DNA of 64,000 nt, taken from assembly GCA_951799405.1 (NCBI GenBank), contig OX637351.1, positions 9,952,251-10,016,250 on the forward strand, read 5' to 3'. The notes under the pieces are model-generated. The model was given only the letters and a program-made list of their open reading frames with translations, searched no databases and was not told the origin of the DNA. Positions 49,839 through 60,804 of this stretch are shown here, in pieces (positions within the stretch are counted from its first letter, which is position 1; each line of letters begins with the position of its first letter). Made by a program: the position numbers and the translations under genes. This DNA comes from Agapetus fuscipes (taxonomy: Eukaryota > Arthropoda > Insecta > Trichoptera > Glossosomatidae).

Positions 49839-50100
49839 ATCTAATCTAATCTAATCTAATCTAAGCTGCAAAGATATATATCATTTAAGATTTATATTAA
49901 ATGCATTCCCACAAGCAGACATGTATAATTTCGCGCTAACACATGCCGCATGTGGACCTACAATATAAAAACCCAATCTCAAATGAACATAAGCCCTGCA
50001 ACTCTTGCCGTCCTTCCCTGAAACAGGGGTGACATTGGCAAAGTGAACCATTTTTTACAGTATGGGTGGTCAGCCGCATACCAACCTATAAGTCAAGGAA
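49839..50100 (-). mobile_element. SINE-3, full length with clear pentanucleotide tail
   Basis: The tail is four to five tandem ATCTA units at 49839-49862. The head is at right. This copy best shows that the 3' end is a pentanucleotide repeat. Confidence 0.82.
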
Positions 50101-50204
50101 CATATGTACATCACAAATTACATTTTTTTAAATCAATAAACAATAATATAAACATGGACATTAAAAAAAACTAAATCATAAAACCAATTTCACTTTAATA
50201 AACC

Positions 50205-50396
50205 CTAGCCGCCAACATTACAGATCAACCGCCATTTCTTTCTATCCTTACATACTTCTTTCATTTCCTCCAGAGTCATAACCTTCTTCATACAAGCTCT
50301 TCTTTTATTATGACTCTGGTCTCGGGATATTCCATTCATTCGCAATTGCCTGCAACCTGCCAAAATTTTCCATTCCTTCAGCCCTTTGCTATTCAC
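50205..50396 (-). mobile_element. LINE ORF2 3' end fragment
   Basis: The minus frame reads RRACMKKVMTLEEMKEVCKD and RKKWRLIC, the same C-terminal block as the LINE at 12129-12743. Confidence 0.7.
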
Positions 50397-50648
50397 GATA
50401 AAAGTCTTCTCGCAATTTTTGAAGAAAAAAATTGTCTTTCTGGATCTTCACCCTTTTGATGAAGTTTAAAGGCTATATTATTTTTTATGAACGTTTTTGA
50501 CTTGTTTCGAATAATCTGGAATTAAAAAATACGAACTTTTATAAAACACCGATCTTCAAATCCAATAGTTTTATGAAAAACTTATGCTAATGAACAATTT
50601 TTTATATTATTTAGATTTTGGGCAGTAACTTTGTGAAAGCACATTTTA

Positions 50649-50883
50649 ATTAATTAAAATACTTTTTTAACTTTGTTACAATTCACTTGAGTTTTATTTT
50701 TTAAAAAACACAACCAGTTTCGGGAGAAGCAGTACCTCCCATCTTCAGGTGTAAATATCAACAAATATCAGTTGATATTTACACCTGAAGATGGGAGGTA
50801 CTGCTTCTCCCGAAACTGGTTGTGTTTTTAAAAAAATAAAACTCAAGTGAATTGTAACAAAGTTAAAAAAGTATTTTAATTAA
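50649..50883. repeat. Large palindrome, arms about 113 bp
   Basis: The left arm (50649-50762) and right arm (50771-50883) are near-perfect inverse copies around an 8-base centre. The arm contains CTGAAGATGGGAGGTACTGC followed by TTCTCCCGAAACTGG, a stem flanked by CTGAAGA and GAAAC. Diverged single copies of this motif occur at 17160-17220 and 37700-37735 on the minus strand, so it belongs to a dispersed family. Inverted terminal-repeat dimers are known for Penelope-like elements. Confidence 0.8.
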
Positions 50884-51652
50884 CAATTTTTTAACTGCTC
50901 GCATCATAGGAACAAAAGTCTTTTTGTTGTATGACAAAGATTACCGGATCCCACATTTTCGCTACTTGTTATTTTCTATTTCTTGTTAATTCTACCTTTA
51001 ATGTGGAGGTCATGATTTCTGTGCCATTAAGGACTGGACAAATATAATATTCCTCCAGCACTTTCCTTTTTTGTAAGTACGAGTAGGTACGTTAGAAGGT
51101 AGGTAGGTAGATTACCTATTGCTTACCACACATAGCGATGTAAGAAATAAGAAAATAAAAGGAATGGTGAATTGAAATTCCTCTAAATCAAATAATTCCA
51201 CTCAGTGACTATTGTGTGGTGTCACGCAACCTGCGCTAGACTATCGTTGAAAATTGCAAATCCTACTTACTGGTATTTCTATAGTTTTGGTATTACTTAT
51301 ATATTAATCATTTAACAGTCAGCTTTACACTATTCGTGTATGAGTCCTCAAACCTCACCCTCTGCTTATTTTTTGTGTGTTTGATTGATAGACCCACAAG
51401 CAAAAAAATATGAGAAATGGCATAACGTTTTATGACTTGTAATTCAAGGTTACGAGTTCATTTACTTGTTAGTAATTCAGAGACGTGGCACTTTTATTTG
51501 TTTTTTGGCGTAAAATGTAACGTCGAGTTGATACTATAAAAATCCTAAGCAGCGAATTGTGTTCATCCAGCCTATTAGCATAAAACACAAATTATGTTTT
51601 TTTTAAATAAAAATGTGATCTTACCTATATTGATTTCAAAATCTACGCTTGT
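50884..51652. other. Intergenic, no gene recognised
   Basis: AT-rich, nothing supported. Confidence 0.4.
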
Positions 51653-52190
51653 GTGGATGAGCCATTGATAAATTATAATGTAGAGCCCGGTCATCTGAAT
51701 TTAGAATGGTGTAGAACTGTGAATAATATAGACCTGAAACTGAGAGTCCTTCTCATCAAGACCTATGTATGGAGTATCTTGATGTACGGCTGCGAGACAT
51801 GGTGCCTATCCAAAAGAGATAAACGGAGACTAGAGGCTTTCGAGATGTGGTCATATAGAAGAATTTCATGGAGAGACCACACTACAAATGAGAAGGTTCT
51901 CCAAAGAATCGAAGGAGGAAGGCATCTGCTCAGGAGCTTGTCCGAAAGGCGTGCAAGATGGATCGGCCATGTAATACGACAAGAAGGCCTCTTGCATGCC
52001 ATAATGGAAGGGATGACCGAGGGGACCAACTCTAGGGGACGCCCACGCCGAGAATACTTGGAGGACCTGTTGGTGGACGTGCGCTGCTCATCATAATGCA
52101 GACCTTAAAAGAGCCGCACAAGACAGGGAGGAATGGAATAAATTGCTACAAGCCAATCCCAGGATTGAAACTAGAGAAGAAGAGAATTGT
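51653..52190 (+). mobile_element. LINE ORF2 3' end, second family
   Basis: The frame 51653-52096 contains LLIKTYVWSILMYGCETWCL, RRISWRDHTTNEKVLQRI and RARWIGHVIRQEG, then RGRPRREYLEDL, all standard for the C-terminal part of non-LTR reverse transcriptases. After a frameshift near 52090 the tail reads AAQDREEWNKLLQANP-like. The catalytic region is missing. Confidence 0.75.
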
Positions 52191-52879
52191 TAAACAATTC
52201 TTCCCAACAAATCTTAGGGAATTATTTCTTCATTCCTTTTTCTTGTGACGTCACATCAAAGTAGGGAGATTTAAAAATTCCAATATCACACATTTATTTA
52301 AAAAAAACAAATGGCTAAGTATTTTGCCCGTACACTCTGTTGCTAGCTTTTGTTCATTCGTGCAAACCTTTATTGTATTATCTTGAACGAATCGTTAATG
52401 CTTGAACTCTTATCTGAAAATGAATCTCTCTTGAAAACACTTGAGTATTTTAATCTTATCGATCAACTCTCCCTTTCTTTGAATTTTACTTTTCATTCCA
52501 TTAACTAATACTGATGCATGGTCAGGTTATTGTTTTTATATTTCCAGCTATTTACCACATTACATACTCTCTGTGATGTTTTGGCTTTCAATGACGACAT
52601 CGTTAAATTTTTGGCCTCGGCACAATAAACAAATCCCTCGGCTATGTGACGTCACCTATAGTAAATAAAAAATGTATTCCCAATAGTCAGGGAATTTTTC
52701 AATTTTACAGCATTGTGAAACGTAAGCAGTTGACAGGTATGCTAAATACAGTGCTCAGGCCGCGGTTTATAAAAATTGACGTTTTATAAAAATATTCTTA
52801 AATAACTTATACTTATTTTACTCTCGTTGCCTATTTTCGTTTTTACGGTAGGTGAGGATGAAGGGGTGGGAGTAGCGGA
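52191..52879. other. Intergenic, no gene recognised
   Basis: AT-rich. A CAGGCCGCGG near 52754 might be the decayed left end of the hAT MITE below. Confidence 0.35.
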
Positions 52880-52946
52880 GAAGGGAGTTGAGGTCCCTCA
52901 TGACTTTTCCCGCACCGCGGCCCCCAGTGGTCTTAATCCGGGCCTG
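52880..52946 (+). mobile_element. hAT MITE end (CAGGCCCGGATTAA family)
   Basis: GGTCTTAATCCGGGCCTG with the preceding CCGCACCGCGGCCCCCAG matches the right end of 56806-57334. Confidence 0.6.
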
Positions 52947-53077
52947 GCTGTAATTTTATCAAAGCCCAGCCTTCTAGCAAATGGGTCTTGATTGAGAAAT
53001 ACCTGTATGCCCGACTAGTAATGATCAAACATGTAGAGGGCTCTTGATTTTATCAATTTATCTTCGTATTGATCGTT

Positions 53078-53470
53078 TGGTCGACAGCGGAGTTAGTAGA
53101 GTGCTTGCATTTCATGCATTAGAGCTCGTGTCCGAATCCCACCGAGGGTGGTTGGCAGTTCTGCAGCGGCTCTGGGCACCCCTAGAGGAGTGGCGACATA
53201 GTTGCAGTTACAGTTACAGTGTCAGAAAGAATTTCCCTTTTCGGTGTTTATATCAAACTCAAAATAGAATACCTGCAAGGTTTACTCAGCCTTCCCAAGA
53301 AATGAGTGTCAGCCCCACCAGGAGCTGGGAAACACCCACTTCAACTGAAATGTATGGTATAAGCCCCGGCCCCCTTACCTGTAAAAATAAATAGGTTCGA
53401 CTCGCTACATGTGACCTCTTCGGGGAGAACGCGGCAAGAAATTACACTATATGTGTAGCTTAGAAACGTT
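53078..53470 (+). mobile_element. SINE-1 with a nested LINE 3' end
   Basis: SINE-1 head and body are split by a 72-bp LINE tail fragment at 53149-53220, which ends CAGTTACAGTTACAGT and interrupts GAGGGTGTCAGAAA of the SINE. Confidence 0.78.
53149..53220 (+). mobile_element. LINE 3' end fragment, nested
   Basis: Matches the last 70 bases of the LINE family (CCCTAGAGGAGTGGCGACAT), followed by the TTACAG tail repeat. A very short 5'-truncated insertion. Confidence 0.7.
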
Positions 53471-54100
53471 CATATCACCGTCATGATTTGTACTTTGTGT
53501 TCGGTGACAAGGAAAATAAATCTGGTGAAAACAACTGACTTTGGTTCTGCAGTATGATGATATGTGGATGATATAAACTGTTGATCTCTTTAATCAGCTT
53601 AAAATAAGTAAGCGAGCCCTCTGTCGTGTAGAAATGACAAATTAAAACTCTCCCACCATGTGGGATATCCCCCGCACTCGTTGAGCCACGCCCCCAACCA
53701 ATCACAGTGAGAGAAAGTCGCTGAGCAAGAGAAAGTACTTAAATAGAATCATGATCGCATTAGCAGCAGTCTGTGACGGGTTGTCAAGCAGTGCGTGGTG
53801 TTTTCGCGCTTGATTTGGTAAATTTAAAGTTCGCGGGTAAATGTCATTTTTTTTCAACAAGTTTTCACGAAATGTGGAAAAGTGATATAAAATTAAAAAG
53901 TGTGAACGATAAATCAAATTTAATAAAAAAAAAACGAAATAAACTTATTAAACCTCGCTTTATTATTTAATAAAATAAATTTACTTATTTAAATTTGAAT
54001 GATTCGTATGTTATCAAAGGCGTTAATTGTGTTGTTTTTTTTGAAAATAAAATAAAATATACAGAAATAAACGAAATAATTTTCTCATTATTTCTTTATA
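53471..54100. other. Intergenic, no gene recognised
   Basis: AT-rich, nothing supported. Confidence 0.4.
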
Positions 54101-54385
54101 AAACAACTTAGCTACACATTAAGTGGAACTTCTTGCTGCGGGTGAACCTATTTATTTTTAAGGTAAGGGGGGTTACATTACGCAAACCACTTCAGTTTAA
54201 GGGGAGGTTTCCTGGCTGGTACTTATTTCTTGTGAAGACTGAGGTAAACCTTGTTGGTATTTCATAATAATGGGGTTTGAAATAAACACCTAAACGGGAA
54301 ATCATTTCTGACACCCTTGGTGGAGTGCGAACTCGAGCTTTCATGCGTGGAGTGCAAGCACTTTACCAACTATGCTATCGACCGG
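54101..54385 (-). mobile_element. SINE-1
   Basis: Minus orientation, head at right (CCGGTCGATAGCATAGTTGG), tail at left (CAACTTAGCTACACATTAAG). More diverged than the other copies. Confidence 0.72.
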
Positions 54386-54768
54386 ATTAATTTTGAAAAA
54401 AAAATAGATTTCCGCCATTGATTCTTTAACTTTTCAAATATAACACCTTTGTGTTTTAAAATAAGTGTTGCATAAAATAAAAACAGTGAGCAGTGCCGCG
54501 TTTTCTTCTTTTTATTCTTCATTCAACTAAGACCATCATGAGAAAGCCTGTAAAAAATATTTTTTCTATTAAAATAACACATAGAACTATAAAATATTTT
54601 ATATCCTAAATCAAAGTGATGGGAATATCATGTGCTTAACAATATTTTCAATTGATTCCTTGAAATAAAATAAAGTGCCATGTGAAAGCCAAGATAGGAG
54701 CAGCAGCCGGGAGCTTGACGTGCTAACACATGTAAAATAACTATTTATTAACTTATTTATTATTTATT
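54386..54768. other. Intergenic, no gene recognised
   Basis: AT-rich, nothing supported. Confidence 0.4.
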
Positions 54769-55006
54769 CCTTGACTTATAGGTTGGTATGAGGCTGACCA
54801 CCCATACTGTAAAAAATGGTTCACTTTGCCAATGTCACCCCTGTTTCAGGGAATGTTGCAGGGCTTATGTTCATTTGAGTTTGGATTTTATTTGTAAGTA
54901 CACATTCAGCATTTGTAAGCGCGAACTACACGTGTTTGTTTGTGGGCATACATCTGAGAGCTTTAAATGAATATATGCTTGCAACTTAGATTATAGATAG
55001 ATTATA
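54769..55006 (+). mobile_element. SINE-3, full length
   Basis: CCTTGACTTATAGGTTGGTA start, AACTTAGATTATAGATAGAT end. Confidence 0.8.
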
Positions 55007-55180
55007 GTGTAAAGTATATGGTGTGTTCCAGGGGTGGTTTCAGAATAATGTAAGTCATTTTGAATTATATTAAATTTATTGTTTTTTATTATGTGTTGAC
55101 ATTTTTGTAATTATTATTTTTATTATAAAGGTTTTGTTAAGGAATCCTATGCGGGAGACTCCCCACTTCTTAAATGGCTT

Positions 55181-56568
55181 GTGGGTCTGATGTATGGAAG
55201 TGAAGCATGGACAGTGAATGATAGCGAAATGAGTAAAGTATGTACGGTGGAAATGAAGCATTTGAGAAGTATGACAGGAAAAACTTTGAGGGATAGAGTT
55301 AGGAATGAATGGGTAAAAAAAGAATGTAATTTGAAAGAGGATGTGAAAGTTATAGTATTGTGGTGCATCAGTACAGAAGATGAAAGAAAACCAGATATCT
55401 GAAATCAGATATAAAGAAGATAATCCGAAAATTGTGCGTGCCCACCCCTAGTAGTGGGCCTGCGAGAACGAGTGGGAGTATAAAACGCGTACGCCGCGCT
55501 CCAGCCAGACAGACACACTGAGACCACGGAACGAGCAACATACATACCGCGCTCCCGCCAAAATTGCAAGCCGTCTCGCGTTCCCGCCGATTTCCAAGCA
55601 GAGACGCAAAACTACTTTGCACCGTCGCCTGGACATCTCCGCAGTTCACTACATCATCACCAGAGAAACTTCGAGACCACCGAGCGGACATCTACATCTC
55701 CCGCCAAAATCTCAAGACATCTCTCGCGTTCCCGCCAATTTCCAAGCAGAGACGACATCTTACCTCGTGCCTTCGCCTGGACATCTCCAGCTTCGCCACA
55801 TCTTTACCTAGAAGATTCCCAAGACCTCGCCCGGACCAGACTTGAGGCAACCGTCTCCTACAGCACACTGCTCACATCACAACTCAAAAGGTCCTTCTTA
55901 GGGCCACTTTTAATTTTCCTCAAAAGTTTACAGTTTTTCTCCTGCTCACAACAAAAGGTCCTTGTTAGGGCCAATCTGAACTTCCTCAAAAGTTTCAAGT
56001 TACTTCCTAATTGCCAACTTCCATATTTCCTTTCCTTCCCCCACTTCAAGCATCAAGCATCCTGCTCGCCTCACAAGCAAGGCGGATTAAGGAGGACTTC
56101 CGCCTGGACGCAGCTTGAAGACCGGAAGATTGCAACCAAGACAACATTTTGAATTACCTTTGATTGAACAGTACTGACTGCATTAAAAATATACACTTTC
56201 AAATACGGGCTTTCATTCACACCACACACACTCAACCTCCAAAGTACAAAAGAATGTGATGAGATGGTTTGGGCATTTGGAAAGAATGAATGATGATTGA
56301 CTGACAAAGTATGTATACAAAGAAAGTGTGAAAGGAAAAAGAGGGAAAGGACGACCGAGAAAAGTATGGAGTGATCAGATTGAGGAGATTGTGAAAGAAT
56401 GGGATATACAAAGTGAGCGTAAAAGAAGAAAATGCATGAAAAATGTGATGGATATGAAGGAATTGAAAGAGGTAGGTATGTCAGGATAGGAAAAAATGGA
56501 GGCAACTCAGCAGAGGCTCTAGCCACCCTTAGCGGAATGGCGACAGAGTTACAGTTACAGTCTATGTC
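55181..56568 (+). mobile_element. LINE 3' end split by a putative solo LTR
   Basis: 55181-55357 encodes LMYGSEAWTVNDSEMSKV onward. After the insertion, 56243-56568 continues with the MRWFGHLERM block, a GRGRPRKVW-like region and the TTACAG tail repeat. It corresponds to the LINE at 12129-12743 and includes some stop codons. Confidence 0.78.
55358..56242 (+). mobile_element. Putative solo LTR, 885 bp
   Basis: Inserted in the LINE with a 4-bp target duplication AGTA (55354-55357 and 56243-56246). Ends are TTGTGG and CTCCAA. It carries a TATA box (TATAAAA near 55479) in GC-rich context and internal direct repeats: CGTTCCCGCC..TTTCCAAGCAGAGACG twice, and GGTCCTT.TTAGGGCCA twice. No open coding frame of a known family. 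The minus-strand frames within it are not recognised. Confidence 0.65.
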
Positions 56569-56805
56569 ACCCTGGAAGGGTGCCGCAGAGGTGTTGCTTG
56601 AGTTGTTGCTTCTGTCGTGGGATGCTGCAAGGAAGGATGTTGGTTTTGAATAAAACAGGATTAAATTGGGAAGGGAACACAGACACTGGTACATTATTCC
56701 ATAAATGGGCAGTTTGGCAGAGGCATAATGACTAATGAGTCATGAAAAGCCTTTTGAAGTGTGTCTGAGTTTTAGGAAAAATTGTAAAGAAGGCTTTATA
56801 TCGGT

Positions 56806-57334
56806 GGGCCCCGATTAAGGGCGGCTCGAGCTGTGCGACCAAACCAGGCCCCTGTGTCCTAGCCCCCCCCCCCCCGAGACTTTTTAGAAAAATATACTCA
56901 AATAATTTTTTGACATAATTTTTTTTCGAGGGCCCAGAATTTTAAAACATTCACGACCACACCCTCATCATCAGTCTTTTTGGAAATTAGTTATTAGGGA
57001 TATTTCCTTTCATTTATTTTTGAGGTCCGAATCAAAAGCAGCCTTTGAGACCAAAAACACCCATGGCGACTTATATGAAATTGTACAGAAAAATATTTTA
57101 TTACATTTTTGTATGAAAAGGATATGATGAAGCTCGCTTTAACAAGTGTCATAGACCTCCTGAAGAGGTTTCCTAAAAACAAACTCAAAGAGCCGTTGCT
57201 ATTTGTTTTGATTCACAATAAGTACATATACATTTTTTGTTTGGGGCGGGGAGGTGTTGGTGGGAGGGGGTATGTGGTTGGAAGCCCCCGGACTTTCCCC
57301 GCACCAGGGCCTCCAGTGGTTTAATCCGGGCCTG
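56806..57334 (-). mobile_element. hAT MITE (CAGGCCCGGATTAA family), second copy
   Basis: Opposite orientation to 545-1290. The left end GGCCCCGATTAAGGGCGGCT and following bases match the right end of that copy reversed. The right end is GGTTTAATCCGGGCCTG. A target duplication is not clear. Confidence 0.7.
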
Positions 57335-57875
57335 ACATTGCAAACATAGCGCTTTCGTGGCTTTTTAAGCTACCTACATAATATTGCATTGAAGTCATGA
57401 CTCTCTACTTACCTTGTGCTTGGCCAAGTGACAAAGTATTTTTTTTTCACATTTTGAATGTGTGAAGTCCATTCTGCAACTCGGATATTATATTTGTTTG
57501 CATAATTTGTTTAGAACAGCAACTTCCTCATTTCTTTTTCCCTCTCAATTTCTCTTCAGTGATGCCATGTCGCAGTGTCAGAATTGATCTTTTACTAAAA
57601 CCACGACTGCTGTCTATCTTCCGAATCCCATCTTCACTCCATAAAATTATAAAATTAAGGTGCTCTTGATGAATATTCATTACGCATATACTTCCCAAGT
57701 CCTTTTGTGCCAATGTGGTTATCTAATGTACAGTAGAAGTTTAGGCTTTCACGGCCAGTGGTTGCCACTGGAGAGTTGCTTTCCGAGATCTGTAGCCGTG
57801 GTCTATTGGAGCTGAAGCTGCCAGACATTTTACCATTATATCTTTATATCTGCAATGAGCTTCTTCAGCGTGATG
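57335..57875. other. Intergenic, no gene recognised
   Basis: Nothing supported. Confidence 0.35.
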
Positions 57876-57968
57876 ATGTCTTGTCTTGTCTTGTATCCTA
57901 CCGCCAGGGGTGGCTGGTACCTCCACACAAGTGCCTTCACTTGACTCTGTCCTTGCATACTGTGATGT
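57876..57968 (-). mobile_element. LINE 3' end fragment
   Basis: CCGCCAGGGGTGGCTGGTAC and CTCTGTCCTTGCATAC match the 3' end of the LINE at 12129. The tail is CTTGTCTTGTCTTGT, a different pentanucleotide. Confidence 0.6.
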
Positions 57969-58653
57969 GATGTTGATGAATCTGTTATAACAAGTTTGGT
58001 GAGGATAGCTGTAGAAAACCCTCTCCCTCTTTAGGCAGTCTGTGATTGAGTGGATGTTTAGTTTTGCCAATTACCTACTTGCAGAAAATATTTTTTTGTT
58101 AAACCATTCACTTTTGAGATAAAAAGTGAAAATTTATAAATGTAAGTGATAAACTTGTTGTTAATATTTAAGCGTTATTTTTTTTAAAGTTTGCATTTTA
58201 ATGTGTTTGCATTATCTTTGTTGCTAAGATTAAGGACTGATACAGAAATAGCTTTAGTCGAGCGCAGTTCCCCATACAATTTATTTAAACTTTCATAAAT
58301 AAGCAAAAACTGAATAACAGAACTGTCATCTGGGCATCTCTATTTGGATTATTGTTGTAAAAAAATGTGCTGAAGTAATTTTTCTTTGACAACAGATGCC
58401 AAAACTCCTCTCTTCCTCCAAATGCTACATTAATTCAATATCATTGATTTATAGCATTAACTTTGTAACCTTTCATTTCAAATACTAATAAAAACTTAGT
58501 ATGTGGTTACAGAATGAGTATTTTTTCTATACAAACAGTTTCATAAATGAACCTCTGTCATAAGTTAAGCCCAAGTATAACGCACTGCGTAAACTCCTCA
58601 CGATTACGTAAATATTAAAACTAAATCACTCACTAGGGGTGCTCTTGTATCAT
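57969..58653. other. Intergenic, no gene recognised
   Basis: AT-rich, nothing supported. Confidence 0.4.
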
Positions 58654-58921
58654 ACGCAAAAAAAACGCAACTAAGCTACACACATCTTGTAACTTCTTGC
58701 CTGCGTTATCCCCGAAGGGTTCGCATGTGGTGGTTTGGGACCTATTTGTTTTCACAAGTAAGGGGGCCGGCCTCACACCAACCACTTTCAGTTGAAGTGG
58801 TGGTTTCTCAACTCCCGGGGGGGCTGGTTCTCATTTCTTGTGAAGGCTGAGTAAACCTTGAGATCGAACCCTTGCTCTCGGCATGGAATGCAAGCATTCT
58901 ACCAATTGAGCTATCAACCTT
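58654..58921 (-). mobile_element. SINE-1 half of an intact composite SINE
   Basis: Head at right (GTTGATAGCTCAATTGGTAG on the minus strand), fused directly to SINE-2 through CTTGTAAAAAGG. The same junction is at 11995. Confidence 0.82.
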
Positions 58922-59150
58922 TTTACAAGCTTGGTCGTCGTTGCTACAAAGCGCCAATTCTCAAGCAAGACCCAGTTGCTGTAAGGCTGGATGGACCTTT
59001 GGTGACCGGTCATTGGTAAAGGTTTATGAATTTTTCAACCCAGCGAAGAGCAAATTTGAAAATATAAATGGTATATTTTTTGTGCTCCGCCGGGATTTGA
59101 ACCCACAACCTTCAGAGTCTGAAGTGTTACCACTGAACTACAGACCGGTC
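58922..59150 (-). mobile_element. SINE-2 half of an intact composite SINE
   Basis: Head at right (GACCGGTCTGTAGTTCAGTG), box B GGTTCAAATCC, body with TATATTTTCAAATTTGCTCT and GTCACCAAAGGTCCATCCAG. It is the empty-site reference for the LINE at 12129-12743. Confidence 0.8.
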
Positions 59151-59740
59151 TACAATTTTCTATTTATGCGATTAAGCGAATTTCTGCAATATTTTACACT
59201 CGGAGTACTTGCGTCTTATGGACTCGAAAATATTGTTTGCACAGATGTTCTAAATTTGTTTTTCTCAAAGGTCACAGCTCTATGTTACCACTGTCTTTAA
59301 AGACCTTTCCTTAGGATAAAAGTGGATTTTCTCTCTCTCATTTTTTCATGCATTTTCTTCTCCACTTATATATTTATGAAATAAAAATGTAAATTTATAT
59401 ATTTCACCACTAAGCCTAGAACTTTATTTTAAAAATATATATATGGCATCACTTCACATGAACACACAACTAGGAGAGCACTTGCTTAAGATCTTGCAGT
59501 AAAGTTCCCCAAGCACAAACCTAGTTCATGGATAGGATAGAACAGAATCATGGCACACACGTATAGTCGGTATTTTAAAATACATTTTTATGAATACTAG
59601 ATGTAATATTTTAATACTATAATAATACAATCATAAAGAATACTTCATCTATTTGTAAATAATACAAATTAATTGTAAAAGTTATTTGCTAACGACCAGA
59701 TTCTGTAATTTTTAAGAATGCTCTTTTCAATGTGCCTTGG
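59151..59740. other. Intergenic, no gene recognised
   Basis: AT-rich, nothing supported. Confidence 0.4.
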
Positions 59741-59976
59741 GTAAAAAGGCGGCTGACCACCCATGCTTTAGAAAATGATTGACTTTGCCAATGTCACCTC
59801 TGTTTCAGGGAAGGTCGGCAAGAGTTGCAGGGTGTATGTCCATTTGAGATTTGGTTCTTATATTGTAGGTTCACATGCGGCATGCGCAAGCACGAACTTG
59901 TACGTGTCTGCTTGTGAGAATGCATGTAATGTGAATCCCTAGTCTTACATATCTTCGCAACTTAAATTAGATTAGA
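59741..59976 (+). mobile_element. SINE-3, 5' end slightly shortened
   Basis: Begins at GGCGGCTGACCACCCATGCT and ends CAACTTAAATTAGATTAG. Confidence 0.76.
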
Positions 59977-60149
59977 ATATGTTTTTTAAACAGCCATTCT
60001 GCCAGATATCTTTTAAGGAATTTCTATCCTGGGCCCAGTGCATCCAGTCACCAGCAGTCCTCTGCATGTTGTCTGCCATGCGCTACAGGCCTTCTTCTGC
60101 AAGATGTCCAAGATTAGCTACTTCATTATAAGACTTGATACTACAAGAG

Positions 60150-60390
60150 TTTTGGTATAAAGCAAGGTCCCTCTTGTGATCGGAAGGTAGTGGTTTGATT
60201 TCGAGCAGAGCAAAAAAATATCCTTTAATTTAATTTTCAAATATGCTCTTTGCTGAGTTCAAAAAATTATCTACCTTTACCAAACACTGGTGAACAAAAG
60301 TACATTCAGCCTTACAGCAACTGGATCTTGCTTGAAAAGAGCAGCAGCTTCAGCTTCTATAGCAGCGAACAAGCTCACAAAGGACTTATG
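60150..60390 (+). mobile_element. SINE-2, degenerate
   Basis: GGTTTGATTTCGAGCAGAGC (box-B zone), TTTCAAATATGCTCTTTGCT and CAGCCTTACAGCAACTGGAT follow SINE-2 order, with the head mostly lost. Confidence 0.6.
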
Positions 60391-60563
60391 AAGTAACGGG
60401 TAAGGAAATCCCTTTGGTCTAATTTTCTGGATTCTCTTGTGTGATGTGTTTATGAAAACCAAATTCAAATGATCTCTATACTTTATAAATTTCAGTAAGC
60501 TGTACCTGGAGATTCTTTTTGTCTGAAAGCAAGAGTATCAGATGGAAAAATAAATTCATATCA

Positions 60564-60804
60564 GGTGCTATTCTTAGACATTTTAGTCGTCGGTTGAGCC
60601 CACGCTTTGACAAACTAATGATGCATTTGTATGGAGACCTGTCAATCCAAGATGGCCGCAAGTGAACAGCTGCTTTGTCTTCATACAAATATTACAAAAT
60701 TTGGTAGGTAAGAATGACCGTGGTTATGAGACTTTCAGCCCAGGCATCATTAGTTTGTCAAAGCGTGGGCTCAACCAACGACTAAAATGTCTAAGAATAG
60801 CCCC
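60564..60804 (+). mobile_element. TIR MITE (GGGGCTATTCTTAGACA family), full copy, 241 bp
   Basis: 60-bp inverted ends (CTATTCTTAGACATTTTAGT, then GAGCCCACGCTTTGACAAAC) around a short centre with CAAGATGGCCGCAAGTGAAC. Confidence 0.85.

Noticed and set aside
52749..52946. Complete third copy of the CAGGCCCGGATTAA hAT MITE
   Set aside because: Only the right end is clear, and the possible left end CAGGCCGCGG has no matching 8-bp duplication. It is annotated only as an end fragment.
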